From NCBI GenBank assembly GCA_951812805.1, contig CATOSZ010000001.1, positions 930,001 through 994,000 on the forward strand: DNA of 64,000 bases. Reading direction: 5' to 3'. The notes under the pieces are model-generated. The model worked only from the letters and a program-made list of their open reading frames with translations. It ran no database searches and had not been told where the DNA came from. A program made the position numbers and the translations under genes. Positions 11,601 to 20,468 of the stretch are shown here, piece after piece. The DNA is from an uncultured Alphaproteobacteria bacterium (GTDB lineage Bacteria > Pseudomonadota > Alphaproteobacteria > GCA-2731375). Positions within the stretch are counted from its first letter, which is position 1; every line of letters starts with the position of its first letter.

Positions 11601-12196
11601 CCATCGGCTTCTACCTCTCCGCCCATCCGCTCGACGGCTGCGCCGAGTTGCTCCAGCGCGCCCACGTCGTCACCCACGCGGAAATGCTGGAGCGGATGCA
11701 ACGCTCCACCGGCAACCGCTTCAAGCTCGCCGGCACGATCCTCTCGAAACGCGAGCGCAACTCGGCCCGCGGCACCCGCTACGCCTTCGTCCAGCTCTCG
11801 GATGCGAGCGGCATGTACGAGGTCACGATCTTCGCCGAGGTCCTGATGGCGAGCCGTGACCTGCTGGAGGTCGGCCGCAGCGTGGTCCTGGAGGTGGAGG
11901 CCCGCGAAGAAGCCGACACCGCCCGCCTCACCGCCCAATCGGTCCGCGACATCGAACAGGTCGGCGCCGACACGGGCAGCGACATCCGCATCTTCGTCCG
12001 CGACGAACTCCCGATCCCGGACCTGGGCACGCTGCTGGCAGACCACCGCGGCGGGCGCAGCCAGGTGCATATCCTGGTGCAGATCGCGCCGCACCGGGAG
12101 GTCGAGGTGGCGCTCGACGGGCGGTACGCGATGTCGACGTCGGTCCGGGGAGCGTTGAAGTCGGTGCCGGGGGTGGTGGAGGTGCAGCAGTTGTGA
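8660..12196 (+). CDS. dnaE: DNA polymerase III subunit alpha
   Basis: PHP N-terminus ([18 protein letters not shown]), [63 protein letters not shown]; 1178 aa. Confidence 0.96.
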   Translation: [1178 protein letters not shown]

Positions 12197-12911
12197 GGGG
12201 GTGGTTATTTGCAGCATCCGCCGGGACATTGGGCGCAGCGACGTATCCGCTTTCCGGTAGCGGCGCCTCTTTCGTCTCGGAGATAGCCTCGCCGAAGCGC
12301 GCGAAGAATGCCGATTCATCAAGCAAATGCTCACCGACGAGATCATCCGAGCGAAACCGCATATCGGCCATCCTCTCAAATCTCCCGATCGACGGTGAGA
12401 AGCAATTCCTCGACGGCACTCCAGAATTTCCGCTCGTACCAGTGCCCGTACTCGAAAACCCTGTCCGAGCGCATCGCGGCCTCAAGCTTCGCCATCTTTC
12501 CCCGGCCCGCTGCTCCAAACCGCAACGGCCACCAGTGGGACACTGGTGGCCGGGGGTTAGAAGACCGCCGTAGGACAGTCGCGATAGCCTTTGGGCCGGA
12601 GCCTTGGACATACGCCATCGCCCCCCGGCCGCAAGAGCCAAGGGGGGCACGTTTTCGGACATGCCGAACCGCCTACGGAGGAGCCTTCTAAGAGCCCCAT
12701 CAGTCCGTGTTCAGACTGACGGGTCGAGCCTATACCAACCCGCACCGACCCGCCAGATCGCGCGCGCCCGCCCCTCGCTCAGAGCGTCTTCGGAAACAAA
12801 TTCAGCAATGATTTCAAATTCCTAGCGAACCGAACGGCAACCACATCGCACAACGGCGCTCCTTACCGAGCGCCGGTCGGTTCCCGCCCTTGATCTCATG
12901 ATGGCCATGGT

Positions 12912-12998
12912 GCCTTGGTTGTCGAGGTCGTCAAGGACGCGTCCCGGGCGCGCCCGCGGAGCGGGTCGAAGATCCTTTACGATCTCGACAACCAAGGC
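12912..12998. repeat. Long imperfect palindromic element (26-bp arms, 35-bp loop)
   Basis: Left arm GCCTTGGTTGTCGAGGTCGTCAAGGA (12912-12937) against the reverse complement of TCCTTTACGATCTCGACAACCAAGGC (12973-12998): 24 of 26 match by eye. Confidence 0.75.
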
Positions 12999-13043
12999 GA
13001 CGCTCCGCCACGAGATCGACGACGCCGCCCGATCATCGAGGCC

Positions 13044-13361
13044 CTATCCCGCTTCCCCCGTCACCCGGTACCGCGCCACCCCCAATTCCCCGGCACGAGC
13101 ACGGATCGTCATGCTGTCGTACAGGGCCTGCATGCGGAGCAGCAGTTCCGTCTTGACCGCGAAGGCCAGTTCGATGCGCATCGCCATCTCCGGCGAGAGC
13201 GAGGCCTTGCGGTTGACGAGATCGGAAAGCGTCGCGGCCCGCACGCCCAACACCCGTGCGGCCTTGGCGATCGAAAGGCCGAGTTCGTCCAGGATCTCGG
13301 TGCGGATGAACTCGCCCGGATGAACCGGCGGCATGCCCATCTCCAGTTTTTCTCCGGCCAT
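13044..13361 (-). CDS. higA: HigA-family antitoxin (XRE/HTH)
   Basis: MPPVHPGEFIRTEILDELGLSIAKAARVLGVRAATLSDLVNRKASLSPEMAMRIELAF; start overlaps the toxin stop codon. Confidence 0.9.
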   Translation of the reverse strand: MAGEKLEMGMPPVHPGEFIRTEILDELGLSIAKAARVLGVRAATLSDLVNRKASLSPEMAMRIELAFAVKTELLLRMQALYDSMTIRARAGELGVARYRVTGEAG

Positions 13362-13645
13362 CAGTGATAATCCTCCACGTTCAGGTCCGTGATCGCGCCG
13401 TCTTCCACCCGGAAGGTCATGCGCCAATTCCCCGATATCGATATCGACCACCATCCGGCCCGAGTACCGCGGAGCTGATGGATGCGCCATCCAGGCGGCC
13501 CCTCCAGCGCATCCATGTCCGGCGCGGCCGCCAGCGCGAACAGTACGGTGCGAATCCGAGGCAGCAGATTGCGGCTGAGCCCCTTCGCGTTGCCCGAGCG
13601 AAAATAATCTCGCAGCCCCTTGTGGCGGATCGATACAATATCCAT
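13361..13645 (-). CDS. higB: HigB/RelE-family toxin
   Basis: MDIVSIRHKGLRDYFRSGNAKGLSRNLLPRIRTVLFALAAAPDMDALEGPPGWRIHQLRGTRAGWWSISISGNWRMTFRVEDGAITDLNVEDYH. Confidence 0.9.
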   Translation of the reverse strand: MDIVSIRHKGLRDYFRSGNAKGLSRNLLPRIRTVLFALAAAPDMDALEGPPGWRIHQLRGTRAGWWSISISGNWRMTFRVEDGAITDLNVEDYH

Positions 13646-13655
13646 TGACCCGAAT

Positions 13656-13674
13656 CATACGGCAATACCGTATG
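13656..13674. promoter_or_regulatory. Palindromic operator-like site upstream of higBA
   Basis: CATACGG-caata-CCGTATG, perfect 7-bp arms, 11-29 bp upstream of the higB start codon. Confidence 0.6.
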
Positions 13675-13761
13675 GGAATCAAACGATCTCACGACATGCG
13701 TCGCATGTCGAATGTCGCAAACGCCGCCACGTGTCCGACAAGAACGCGGAGTGGGATCCCC

Positions 13762-15123
13762 TCACCCCCACCGAACCCCCGTCGCCGGATGCGGCGGCGC
13801 CAACCGATCCCGCCCGAACAGCTTCCGCCGATAACTCCCCGCCCGGTATGCCGTCTTGTAGCGCCCCCGGCGTTGCAGCTCCGGCACCAGCAGGTCGGCG
13901 ACGTCGGCGAAGCTTTCGGGCGAGAGGACATGGGCGAGGTTGAAGCCGTCGATGCCGGTCTCGTCCATCCACGTCTCCAGCCCGTCCGCGACGCTTTCGG
14001 GGGTGCCGACGAGCAAGGGGCCGCGGCCGCCGAGGACGTGATGCTCGGCCAACTCCCGCACGGTCCATTGGCGGTCCGGGTCGGCGATGGTGAGGCCGTC
14101 GACAGCGGACTGCTGGGCTTCCGTGCGGACATGTTGGAGCACGTCGTCCAACGCCATCGCCGCGAAGTCGATCCCCGTCGAGCCCGAGAGCTGTGTGAGC
14201 GCGGCATCGTGGTCACCGTAGGCGAGACAATCGGCCAGCTTGGCCCGGGCCTCGGCCTCGTCGCGGCCGATGATCAGCGTGGCGACGGCGAAGATGGCGA
14301 TGTCGTCGGCCCGCCGGCCCTGTTCGACCGCGCGGCGGCGGATGTCGGCCACGGTCGGCTGGAGGACCCGCGGCGTCGTGCCGGCGACGAAGACGCATTC
14401 CGCGTGCGCCGCGGCGAACCCGCGCCCGCGCCCTGAACTGCCCGCCTGGTACAGCACGGGCGTGCGCTGGGGCGAGGGCTCGCAAAGGTGGATGGCGTCG
14501 AGCTTGTAGAATTCGCCGTCGTGGCGGACGGCATGCACCTTGGCGGGATCGGTGAAGACGCGGGCCTCGGCGTCGCGGCGCACCGCGCCGTCCTCCCAGC
14601 TGCCCTCCCACAGCTTGTAGACCGCGGCCATGTAATCCTCCGCCATGTCGTAGCGGCGGTCGTGCGCGGCAAGCGCGTCCAGGCCCATGCCGAGGGCGGC
14701 GCTGCCGAGGTAGCCGGTGACGATGTTCCAGGCGATCCGGCCCTCGCTCAGATGGTCGAGCGTCGACATCCGCCGGGCAAACGTATAGGGCGGCTCGAAG
14801 CTGAGGGTGCCGGTGACGCCGAAACAGAGATGCTCCGTCACCGCGGCCATCGCGGGGATCAGCAGCATGGGATCGTTCACCGGCACCTGCACGGCATGCT
14901 TCAGCGCCGCGTCGGGCGAGCCGCCGTAGACGTCGTAGATGCCCAGCACGTCGGCCAGGAACAGCCCGTCGAACAGGCCGCGTTCCAGGATACGGGCGAG
15001 CTCGGTCCAGCTGGCGAGCTTGTTGTAGTCGCGGGTCCGGTTGCGCGGATGGCGCCACAGGCCGAAGGCCTGGTGGTCGACCGTGTTCATGTGAAAGGCG
15101 TTCAGCAGGATCTCGCGGGGCAA
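13762..15123 (-). CDS. LLM-class flavin-dependent monooxygenase (NtaA/SnaA/DszA type)
   Basis: LPREILLNAFHMNTVDHQAFGLWRHPRNRTRDYNKLASWTELARILERGLFDGLFLADVLGIYDVYGGSPDAAL...GRIAWNIVTGYLGSAALGMG. Start uncertain (TTG 15123 suggested; ORF open to 15411). Confidence 0.85.
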   Translation of the reverse strand: MPREILLNAFHMNTVDHQAFGLWRHPRNRTRDYNKLASWTELARILERGLFDGLFLADVLGIYDVYGGSPDAALKHAVQVPVNDPMLLIPAMAAVTEHLCFGVTGTLSFEPPYTFARRMSTLDHLSEGRIAWNIVTGYLGSAALGMGLDALAAHDRRYDMAEDYMAAVYKLWEGSWEDGAVRRDAEARVFTDPAKVHAVRHDGEFYKLDAIHLCEPSPQRTPVLYQAGSSGRGRGFAAAHAECVFVAGTTPRVLQPTVADIRRRAVEQGRRADDIAIFAVATLIIGRDEAEARAKLADCLAYGDHDAALTQLSGSTGIDFAAMALDDVLQHVRTEAQQSAVDGLTIADPDRQWTVRELAEHHVLGGRGPLLVGTPESVADGLETWMDETGIDGFNLAHVLSPESFADVADLLVPELQRRGRYKTAYRAGSYRRKLFGRDRLAPPHPATGVRWG

Positions 15124-15193
15124 CGCGCATCTCCGGTCCGTGGCGACATATCTCGGATCGTAGCGGAAGGGATCGATACCGCCAAAACGAAAC

Positions 15194-15216
15194 GAGCCCC
15201 CGCAAGGCGGGGGCTC
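15194..15216 (-). terminator. Rho-independent terminator for the minus-strand GlcG/HbpS gene
   Basis: GAGCCCCCGC-AAG-GCGGGGGCTC hairpin; on the minus strand it is followed by CGTTTCGTTTTGG. Confidence 0.75.
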
Positions 15217-15253
15217 GTCGGTGCCCGCTCGACCGGGCGTCCGTCGTAACGGC

Positions 15254-16066
15254 TTAGTTGACAGCCGGTAGCGTCGATGGGTCGACGGTGTTGATGCACT
15301 CGGCATGGCCGAAGCCACCAGTGCTGACGCCGGTGCCGCCATCGGGATTGGCCGCGATGTCGTAGATGATGTTGTCCGGCCGAGCAGGGTCACCGCTGAC
15401 ACCGCCGGCACCCGCCGTCACCAGTTGATCGAGGCCGAGGTTGTTGCGAACCCGCCAGGCGATCATGTGATCGGCGCAGGAGGTATCGCCGCTCAAGCCC
15501 ACGGCGCCGACGACGCCGCTGGCGTCATAGAGCGCGAGGCCGCCGCCGAAGACGTTCACGCCGCCGACCTTCACGCCGATCAGCGGGTCGTTTGCCTGGC
15601 CATAGTTCTTGGATGGCCCCTTGTAGGCCGCGCCGACGTCGACCGGGTTGGAGAACTGCAACCCGAACAGGCTGCCGCCCGGCTGTACGGCGGAGAACAG
15701 ATTGGCGGTCGACAGCGACAGGCCATCGAGCGAGAAGGCGTTCGCCGTATTGGCTTTCTGGGCCGAGATCACCCGGCTGCCGGGCCATTGCGCGCCCCGG
15801 TCGGCGCCGGAAAAGGCCACGGCGCAGACGATGCCGTCACGATCGACCAGCGTCGCCCACATATCGAGGTCGAGGCCGCTCGTCTCCGTCGCGACGGCGG
15901 CGGCGAGCGCGCCCTTCAGGGCGACATGATCGGGCAACCCCCCGCAGCCGTTCTCGGCCTGCGCGCCCGACGAGAACGCACCGATCGCCATGCCGAACGC
16001 CAGTCCGGCCATCAAAAACTGTCTGTACATTTGAACCCCCACAGCCGCCAACCGCCGCAACACCAC
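15254..16066 (-). CDS. Secreted GlcG/HbpS-family heme-binding-like protein
   Basis: Signal peptide; LDMWATLVDRDGIVCAVAFSGADRGAQWPGSRVISAQKANTANAFSLDGLSLSTANLFSAVQPGGSLFGLQ...VFGGGLALYDASGVVGAVGLSGDTSCADHMIAWRVR. Confidence 0.8.
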   Translation of the reverse strand: MVLRRLAAVGVQMYRQFLMAGLAFGMAIGAFSSGAQAENGCGGLPDHVALKGALAAAVATETSGLDLDMWATLVDRDGIVCAVAFSGADRGAQWPGSRVISAQKANTANAFSLDGLSLSTANLFSAVQPGGSLFGLQFSNPVDVGAAYKGPSKNYGQANDPLIGVKVGGVNVFGGGLALYDASGVVGAVGLSGDTSCADHMIAWRVRNNLGLDQLVTAGAGGVSGDPARPDNIIYDIAANPDGGTGVSTGGFGHAECINTVDPSTLPAVN

Positions 16067-16140
16067 GCCACGACCTCAACGACGGCTATCACATAAGCGA
16101 TGCTTTGCTATCGCAGGTGTCGTGTCAAGCGGGCCGGCCC

Positions 16141-17139
16141 TCACATCATCCGGGCCCGAAACAGCCCGACCGAGAGCTGCGCCTCAGCCAGCGTGATGTC
16201 GCCGAACGCGAAGCGACAGAGGAAATAGTTCACGTCCGCTTCCCCCTCCTGCCGGGCGATCTCCGCCGCGACCTCGTCCGCCGTGCCGGCGATCCCCTGG
16301 CCGAGCGCCATCAGTTGATCGAAATCCTCGGGCAGGCTGACGTTGGGGGGAACCAGGCCGTGGCGCTTCCACAGGCGCAGGAAGGCCTCGCGCCACGGCT
16401 GGTAGGCGCGGCGTGCGATGGCGCGTGCCTCTTCGCCGTCCTCGGCGACGACGATGTGCCGGGTCATGCCGAGGAGCGGCAGGTCCGCCGCCGCCCGGCC
16501 CGCCGCCGTCCAGGCCGCGCGGTAGGCGTCGGTCACCTCGCGGACCCGCGCGGTCGTCTGGTTGGAGAGGATGTTGATGCCCTGCTCGGCCGGGAAGACC
16601 GCGCTCTCCGGCACGCCGACGCCGAACCAGAGCGGGGGATGCGGCTTCTGGCGGGGCGTGAGGACCATCGGCATCCCGGCCACGCGGCGTCGCGCGCCCT
16701 CGAAATCGAGCTCGCCGCCCTTCAGGCCTTCCAGGATCAGCGCCAGATCCTCACGGTAGATCTCCCGCGCGTCCGCCGCGTCGACGCCGAAGAAGTCGCC
16801 CTCGATCGGCGAGATGCCGCGCCCGACGCCGAGCTCTAGGCGCCCGCCACTCATCTGGTCGAGCATGCAGATCTCCTCCAGCAGGCGGACCGGATGATAG
16901 AGCGGCAAACAGAACACCATGGCGCCGAGGCGCAGCCGCGTGGAATGCTGCGCCGCCGCGGCCAGGAACAGCGCCGGCGACGGCGCCGCGCCAAGGTCGG
17001 TGCCGTGATGTTCCGCCAGGTGATAGGCGTGAAAGCCGGCCCGGTCGTAATCGCCGATCAAGGCGAGGCGCATGGCGTAGAGATCGGCCAGGTCGCCGCC
17101 CGGATGATCCAGATGATCGAAAACCCCGAAGCGCATCAC
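16141..17139 (-). CDS. LLM-class flavin-dependent oxidoreductase
   Basis: MMRFGVFDHLDHPGGDLADLYAMRLALIGDYDRAGFHAYHLAEHHGTDLGAAPSPALFLAAAAQHSTRLRLGAMVFCLPLYHPVRLLEEICMLDQMSGGRLELGVGRGISP. Confidence 0.88.
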   Translation of the reverse strand: MMRFGVFDHLDHPGGDLADLYAMRLALIGDYDRAGFHAYHLAEHHGTDLGAAPSPALFLAAAAQHSTRLRLGAMVFCLPLYHPVRLLEEICMLDQMSGGRLELGVGRGISPIEGDFFGVDAADAREIYREDLALILEGLKGGELDFEGARRRVAGMPMVLTPRQKPHPPLWFGVGVPESAVFPAEQGINILSNQTTARVREVTDAYRAAWTAAGRAAADLPLLGMTRHIVVAEDGEEARAIARRAYQPWREAFLRLWKRHGLVPPNVSLPEDFDQLMALGQGIAGTADEVAAEIARQEGEADVNYFLCRFAFGDITLAEAQLSVGLFRARMM

Positions 17140-17507
17140 GCTGCGATCAACCAGGCCCGTGCCGCGTCTTCTTCGTTCAATTCGAAACGCCGGACCTCCG
17201 CCGCCCCGGCCTTGCGGCGGATCAGCAGCGAAATCCTGTCCTCGAACGCCTCGGGCGCCAGGACGGCGACACGGCGCGGCTGCCAGGCCTCGCCCAGCTC
17301 CGACGCCTCGGTCATGGCATCGACCGAGCCCTTGGCAAACTCGGACCAGTCCAACAACAGCCCACCCGGCGCTGTCTCGACCATGGCGAGCAGGTCCCCT
17401 ATTCGAGCAACGTCGCCGCGCTCGAAACTGCCCAACGGGCGAAGCCTCAACACCGCCGCACCGTCCAGTAACATAATGTCGATTGCCATCGTTCCTGCCC
17501 CCTGCAT
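17136..17507 (-). CDS. Hypothetical SpoIIAA/STAS-like protein
   Basis: Overlaps the LLM gene start by 4 bp; IGDLLAMVETAPGGLLLDWSEFAKGSVDAMTE...RRVAVLAPEAFEDRIS pattern. Confidence 0.5.
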   Translation of the reverse strand: MQGAGTMAIDIMLLDGAAVLRLRPLGSFERGDVARIGDLLAMVETAPGGLLLDWSEFAKGSVDAMTEASELGEAWQPRRVAVLAPEAFEDRISLLIRRKAGAAEVRRFELNEEDAARAWLIAA

Positions 17508-17611
17508 GCCCGGGGAAGAGTCTAACGCTTTCCCGGGTTACACGCCAAAGGCTGTCGGCGGAGATCGACGGATGGCGCTATTCTGTCGTCCCGAATCACA
17601 GGATGCCGCCG

Positions 17612-19696
17612 ATGCCCACCGATACCGTGCCCGCCTTCGATACCGCCTCCCCGCTCGCCACCTGGCAAGGGCCGCTCGGCCTGCCGGAATTCGAACGTAT
17701 CGACGAAGGTGATTTCGAAGCGGCCTTCCAGGCAGCATTGCCGGCGCATCTGGCGGAGGTGCGGGCCATTGCGGAGAACGCCGAGCCGCCGACGTTCGCG
17801 AACACCATCGTCGCGCTCGAACGGGCGGGCGGGTTGTTGACCCGGGTCTCGAGCATCTTCTGGAACCTGGCAGGCGCGGACACCAGCGATACCCTCCAGG
17901 CCCTGGAACGCCGGCTCGCGCCAGAACTCGCGCGCCACCGGGCCGCCGTCACCATGAACCGTGGCCTCTTCGCTCGCATCGACCGGCTGTATGAAGCGCG
18001 GGAAAGGCTCGGCCTCGACGCGGAGGCCGCCCGGGTGCTGGAACTGACGTGGAAATCCTTCGTCCGCGCAGGCGCCCGGCTCGACGAGGACGAGCAGCGC
18101 CGCCTCGCCGCCATCAATGAACGGCTGGCCAGTCTCGCCACCGCGTTTTCGCAGAACGTGCTGGCCGACGAGGGCGAAGAGGCCCTGTTGCTCGACCACG
18201 GGGACGAGCTGGCGGGTCTTCCCGCCTCCCTCGTCGCCGCCATGGCCCAGGCGGCGGCCGAACGGGGTCACGAAGGCCGCCATGCCGTCACCCTTTCACG
18301 CTCGATCATCGAGCCGTTCCTGACCTTCTCCGCCCGGCGCGACCTGCGCGAGCGGGCCTTCAAGGCCTGGACCTCGCGGGGCGAGGGCGTGGGCGCGCGG
18401 GACAATCGCCCGTTGGTCGGCGAAACCGTGCGCCTGCGCGCGGAGAAGGCGGTGCTGCTCGGCTACGCGAGCTTCGCCCACTACAAGCTCGACGACACCA
18501 TGGCCAAGACGCCGGAGAATGTCCGCGACCTGCTGGAGACGGTCTGGGAAAAGGCGCGGACACGGGCGGGCGAAGAGACGGAGTTGTTGTCGTGTTTCAT
18601 CGCCGATGACGGCCACAATCACACCGTCGCCCCCTGGGACTGGCGTTATTACGCCGAAAAGGCACGGGCGGCGCTGTACGAGTTCGACGAGGCCGAGATC
18701 AAACCCTACCTGCAACTGGAGAACGTCATCGACGGTGCCTTCGATACCGCGGGCAAGCTGTTCGGCCTGAGCTTCCGGAAACGCGACGATATCACCGCCT
18801 ACCACCCGGATGTCCGCACCGTCGAAGTGCACGACGAAGCGGGCCACTGCATCGCGGTGTTCCTGGCGGACTATTTCGCCCGGCCGAGCAAGCGTTCCGG
18901 CGCCTGGATGAGCGACTTTCAGGAACAGCACAAGCTCGCGGGCACGCACGGCGACGCCGGTCAGCACGCGATCGTCGTCAACGTCATGAACTTCGCCAAG
19001 GCACCCGCGGGCGAGCCCGTCCTGCTCACCATGGACGATGCCCGGACGTTGTTCCATGAATTCGGCCACGCCCTGCACGGCATGCTGTCGGACGTCACCT
19101 ACCCCTCGATCTCCGGCACGTCGGTGGCCCGCGACTTCGTCGAGCTGCCTTCCCAGCTTTTCGAGCACTGGCTGAACGAGCCCGAGGTGCTGCAACGTTT
19201 CGCCCGCCATCACGAGACCGGCGCGACGATTCCCCAGGCCCTGCTGGAAAAGCTGCGCGCGGCGGAGACCTTCAACACCGGCTTCGCCAACGTCGAATTC
19301 ACCGCGTCGGCCCTGGTCGACATGGCCTTCCACACCCTCGACCCCGTGCAGGCGGCGGAGATCGATCCCATGGCCTTCCAGGCGGAAATCCTGGCCGATC
19401 TGGGGATGCCCGAGGCCATCGTCATGCGGCATGCGACGCCGCATTTCGGGCACGTCTTCGCCGGCGACGGTTATTCCGCGGGCTATTATTCCTACATGTG
19501 GTCCGGCGTGCTGGACGCCGACGCCTTCCAGGCCTTCCGCGAGGCGGGCGATGCCTTCGATGCCGACACGGCCCGTCGGTTGAAGCGGCATATCTATGCC
19601 ACCGGCGGCTCGCGCGACCCCGAGGCGGCCTACACCGCCTTCCGCGGCAAGCTGCCGACGGCGGACGCCCTGTTGGCGAAAGAGGGGCTGGCCTAG
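17612..19696 (+). CDS. M3-family metallopeptidase (peptidyl-dipeptidase Dcp / oligopeptidase type)
   Basis: Zinc motif DARTLFHEFGHALHGMLSDVTYPSISGTSVARDFVELPSQLFEHW; length and domain order typical of Dcp. Confidence 0.92.
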   Translation: MPTDTVPAFDTASPLATWQGPLGLPEFERIDEGDFEAAFQAALPAHLAEVRAIAENAEPPTFANTIVALERAGGLLTRVSSIFWNLAGADTSDTLQALERRLAPELARHRAAVTMNRGLFARIDRLYEARERLGLDAEAARVLELTWKSFVRAGARLDEDEQRRLAAINERLASLATAFSQNVLADEGEEALLLDHGDELAGLPASLVAAMAQAAAERGHEGRHAVTLSRSIIEPFLTFSARRDLRERAFKAWTSRGEGVGARDNRPLVGETVRLRAEKAVLLGYASFAHYKLDDTMAKTPENVRDLLETVWEKARTRAGEETELLSCFIADDGHNHTVAPWDWRYYAEKARAALYEFDEAEIKPYLQLENVIDGAFDTAGKLFGLSFRKRDDITAYHPDVRTVEVHDEAGHCIAVFLADYFARPSKRSGAWMSDFQEQHKLAGTHGDAGQHAIVVNVMNFAKAPAGEPVLLTMDDARTLFHEFGHALHGMLSDVTYPSISGTSVARDFVELPSQLFEHWLNEPEVLQRFARHHETGATIPQALLEKLRAAETFNTGFANVEFTASALVDMAFHTLDPVQAAEIDPMAFQAEILADLGMPEAIVMRHATPHFGHVFAGDGYSAGYYSYMWSGVLDADAFQAFREAGDAFDADTARRLKRHIYATGGSRDPEAAYTAFRGKLPTADALLAKEGLA

Positions 19697-19722
19697 GTTC
19701 GGGCGATAAGGTGGGGGGAGGC

Positions 19723-20421
19723 ATGGCGACGTCGAGACCTCGCGAGACCGAACTCTATCCCCCGATCAAGCGCCTGCTCGAAGAGCAGGGCTACGAGGTG
19801 AAGAGCGAGATCGGCGCCGCCGATGTGGTCGCGGTGCGCGAGGGCGAGGCGCCGGTCGTCGTCGAACTCAAGACCGGCTTCGCGCTGTCGCTGTTCCATC
19901 AGGGAATCGAACGTCAGCGTCTGACGGATGCGGTCTACATCGCCGTCCCGCTCGGCAAGGGCCGGGCGTTCCGGCTGTCGGTGCGCAACAACAAGAAGCT
20001 GTGCCGCCGTCTCGGGCTGGGATTGATCACGGTGCGTCTCGAGGATGGATTGACTCAGATCCATTGCGACCCGGCCCCTTACCAGCCCCGCCGGGCCAAG
20101 GCCGCGCGCGGTCGCCTGCTGCGGGAATTCGCCAGGCGGGTCGGCGATCCGAATTCCGGCGGGGCCACACGGCAAGGCCTGATGACCGCCTATCGTCAGG
20201 ACGCGTTGCGCTGCGTGCGCTTCCTCCAAAAACACGGGCCGACGAAGGCCTCGGAGGTGGCGGCGCGGACCGGCGTGGCACAAGCGCGCCGCCTGATGGC
20301 CGACGATCACTACGGCTGGTTCGAGCGGGTCGAAAGGGGCATCTATGGGTTGAGCCCGAAGGGCGTTGCCGCCACTGCCGAATTCGCCGACGCGATCGCC
20401 GCCTTGAACGATGCGGATTGA
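19723..20421 (+). CDS. DUF2161-type PD-(D/E)XK nuclease-like protein
   Basis: ETELYPPIKRLLEEQGYEVKSEIGAADVVAVREGEAPVVVELKTGFALSLFHQGIERQRLTDAVYIAVP: E...AADVV...VVELK core, C-terminal winged-helix-like region. Confidence 0.75.
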   Translation: MATSRPRETELYPPIKRLLEEQGYEVKSEIGAADVVAVREGEAPVVVELKTGFALSLFHQGIERQRLTDAVYIAVPLGKGRAFRLSVRNNKKLCRRLGLGLITVRLEDGLTQIHCDPAPYQPRRAKAARGRLLREFARRVGDPNSGGATRQGLMTAYRQDALRCVRFLQKHGPTKASEVAARTGVAQARRLMADDHYGWFERVERGIYGLSPKGVAATAEFADAIAALNDAD

Positions 20422-20468
20422 TATTGCCGACCGGCTTCGGTCATGATCCCCGGGGAGGATCGCAAACG

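Noticed and set aside
9890-12379. 829-aa minus-strand ORF
   Set aside because: Antisense shadow of dnaE; no domain signature. The same applies to the other long opposite-frame ORFs in the track (for example 18296-19591, 20441-21772, 27630-29018, 29198-30898, 60773-62110).
12376-12618. 80-aa minus ORF and adjacent small ORFs downstream of dnaE, considered as a toxin-antitoxin or small gene pair
   Set aside because: No family recognised, no convincing RBS, and the region (including the CCACCAGTG-GGA-CACTGGTGG hairpin) could be non-coding or decayed; left unannotated.
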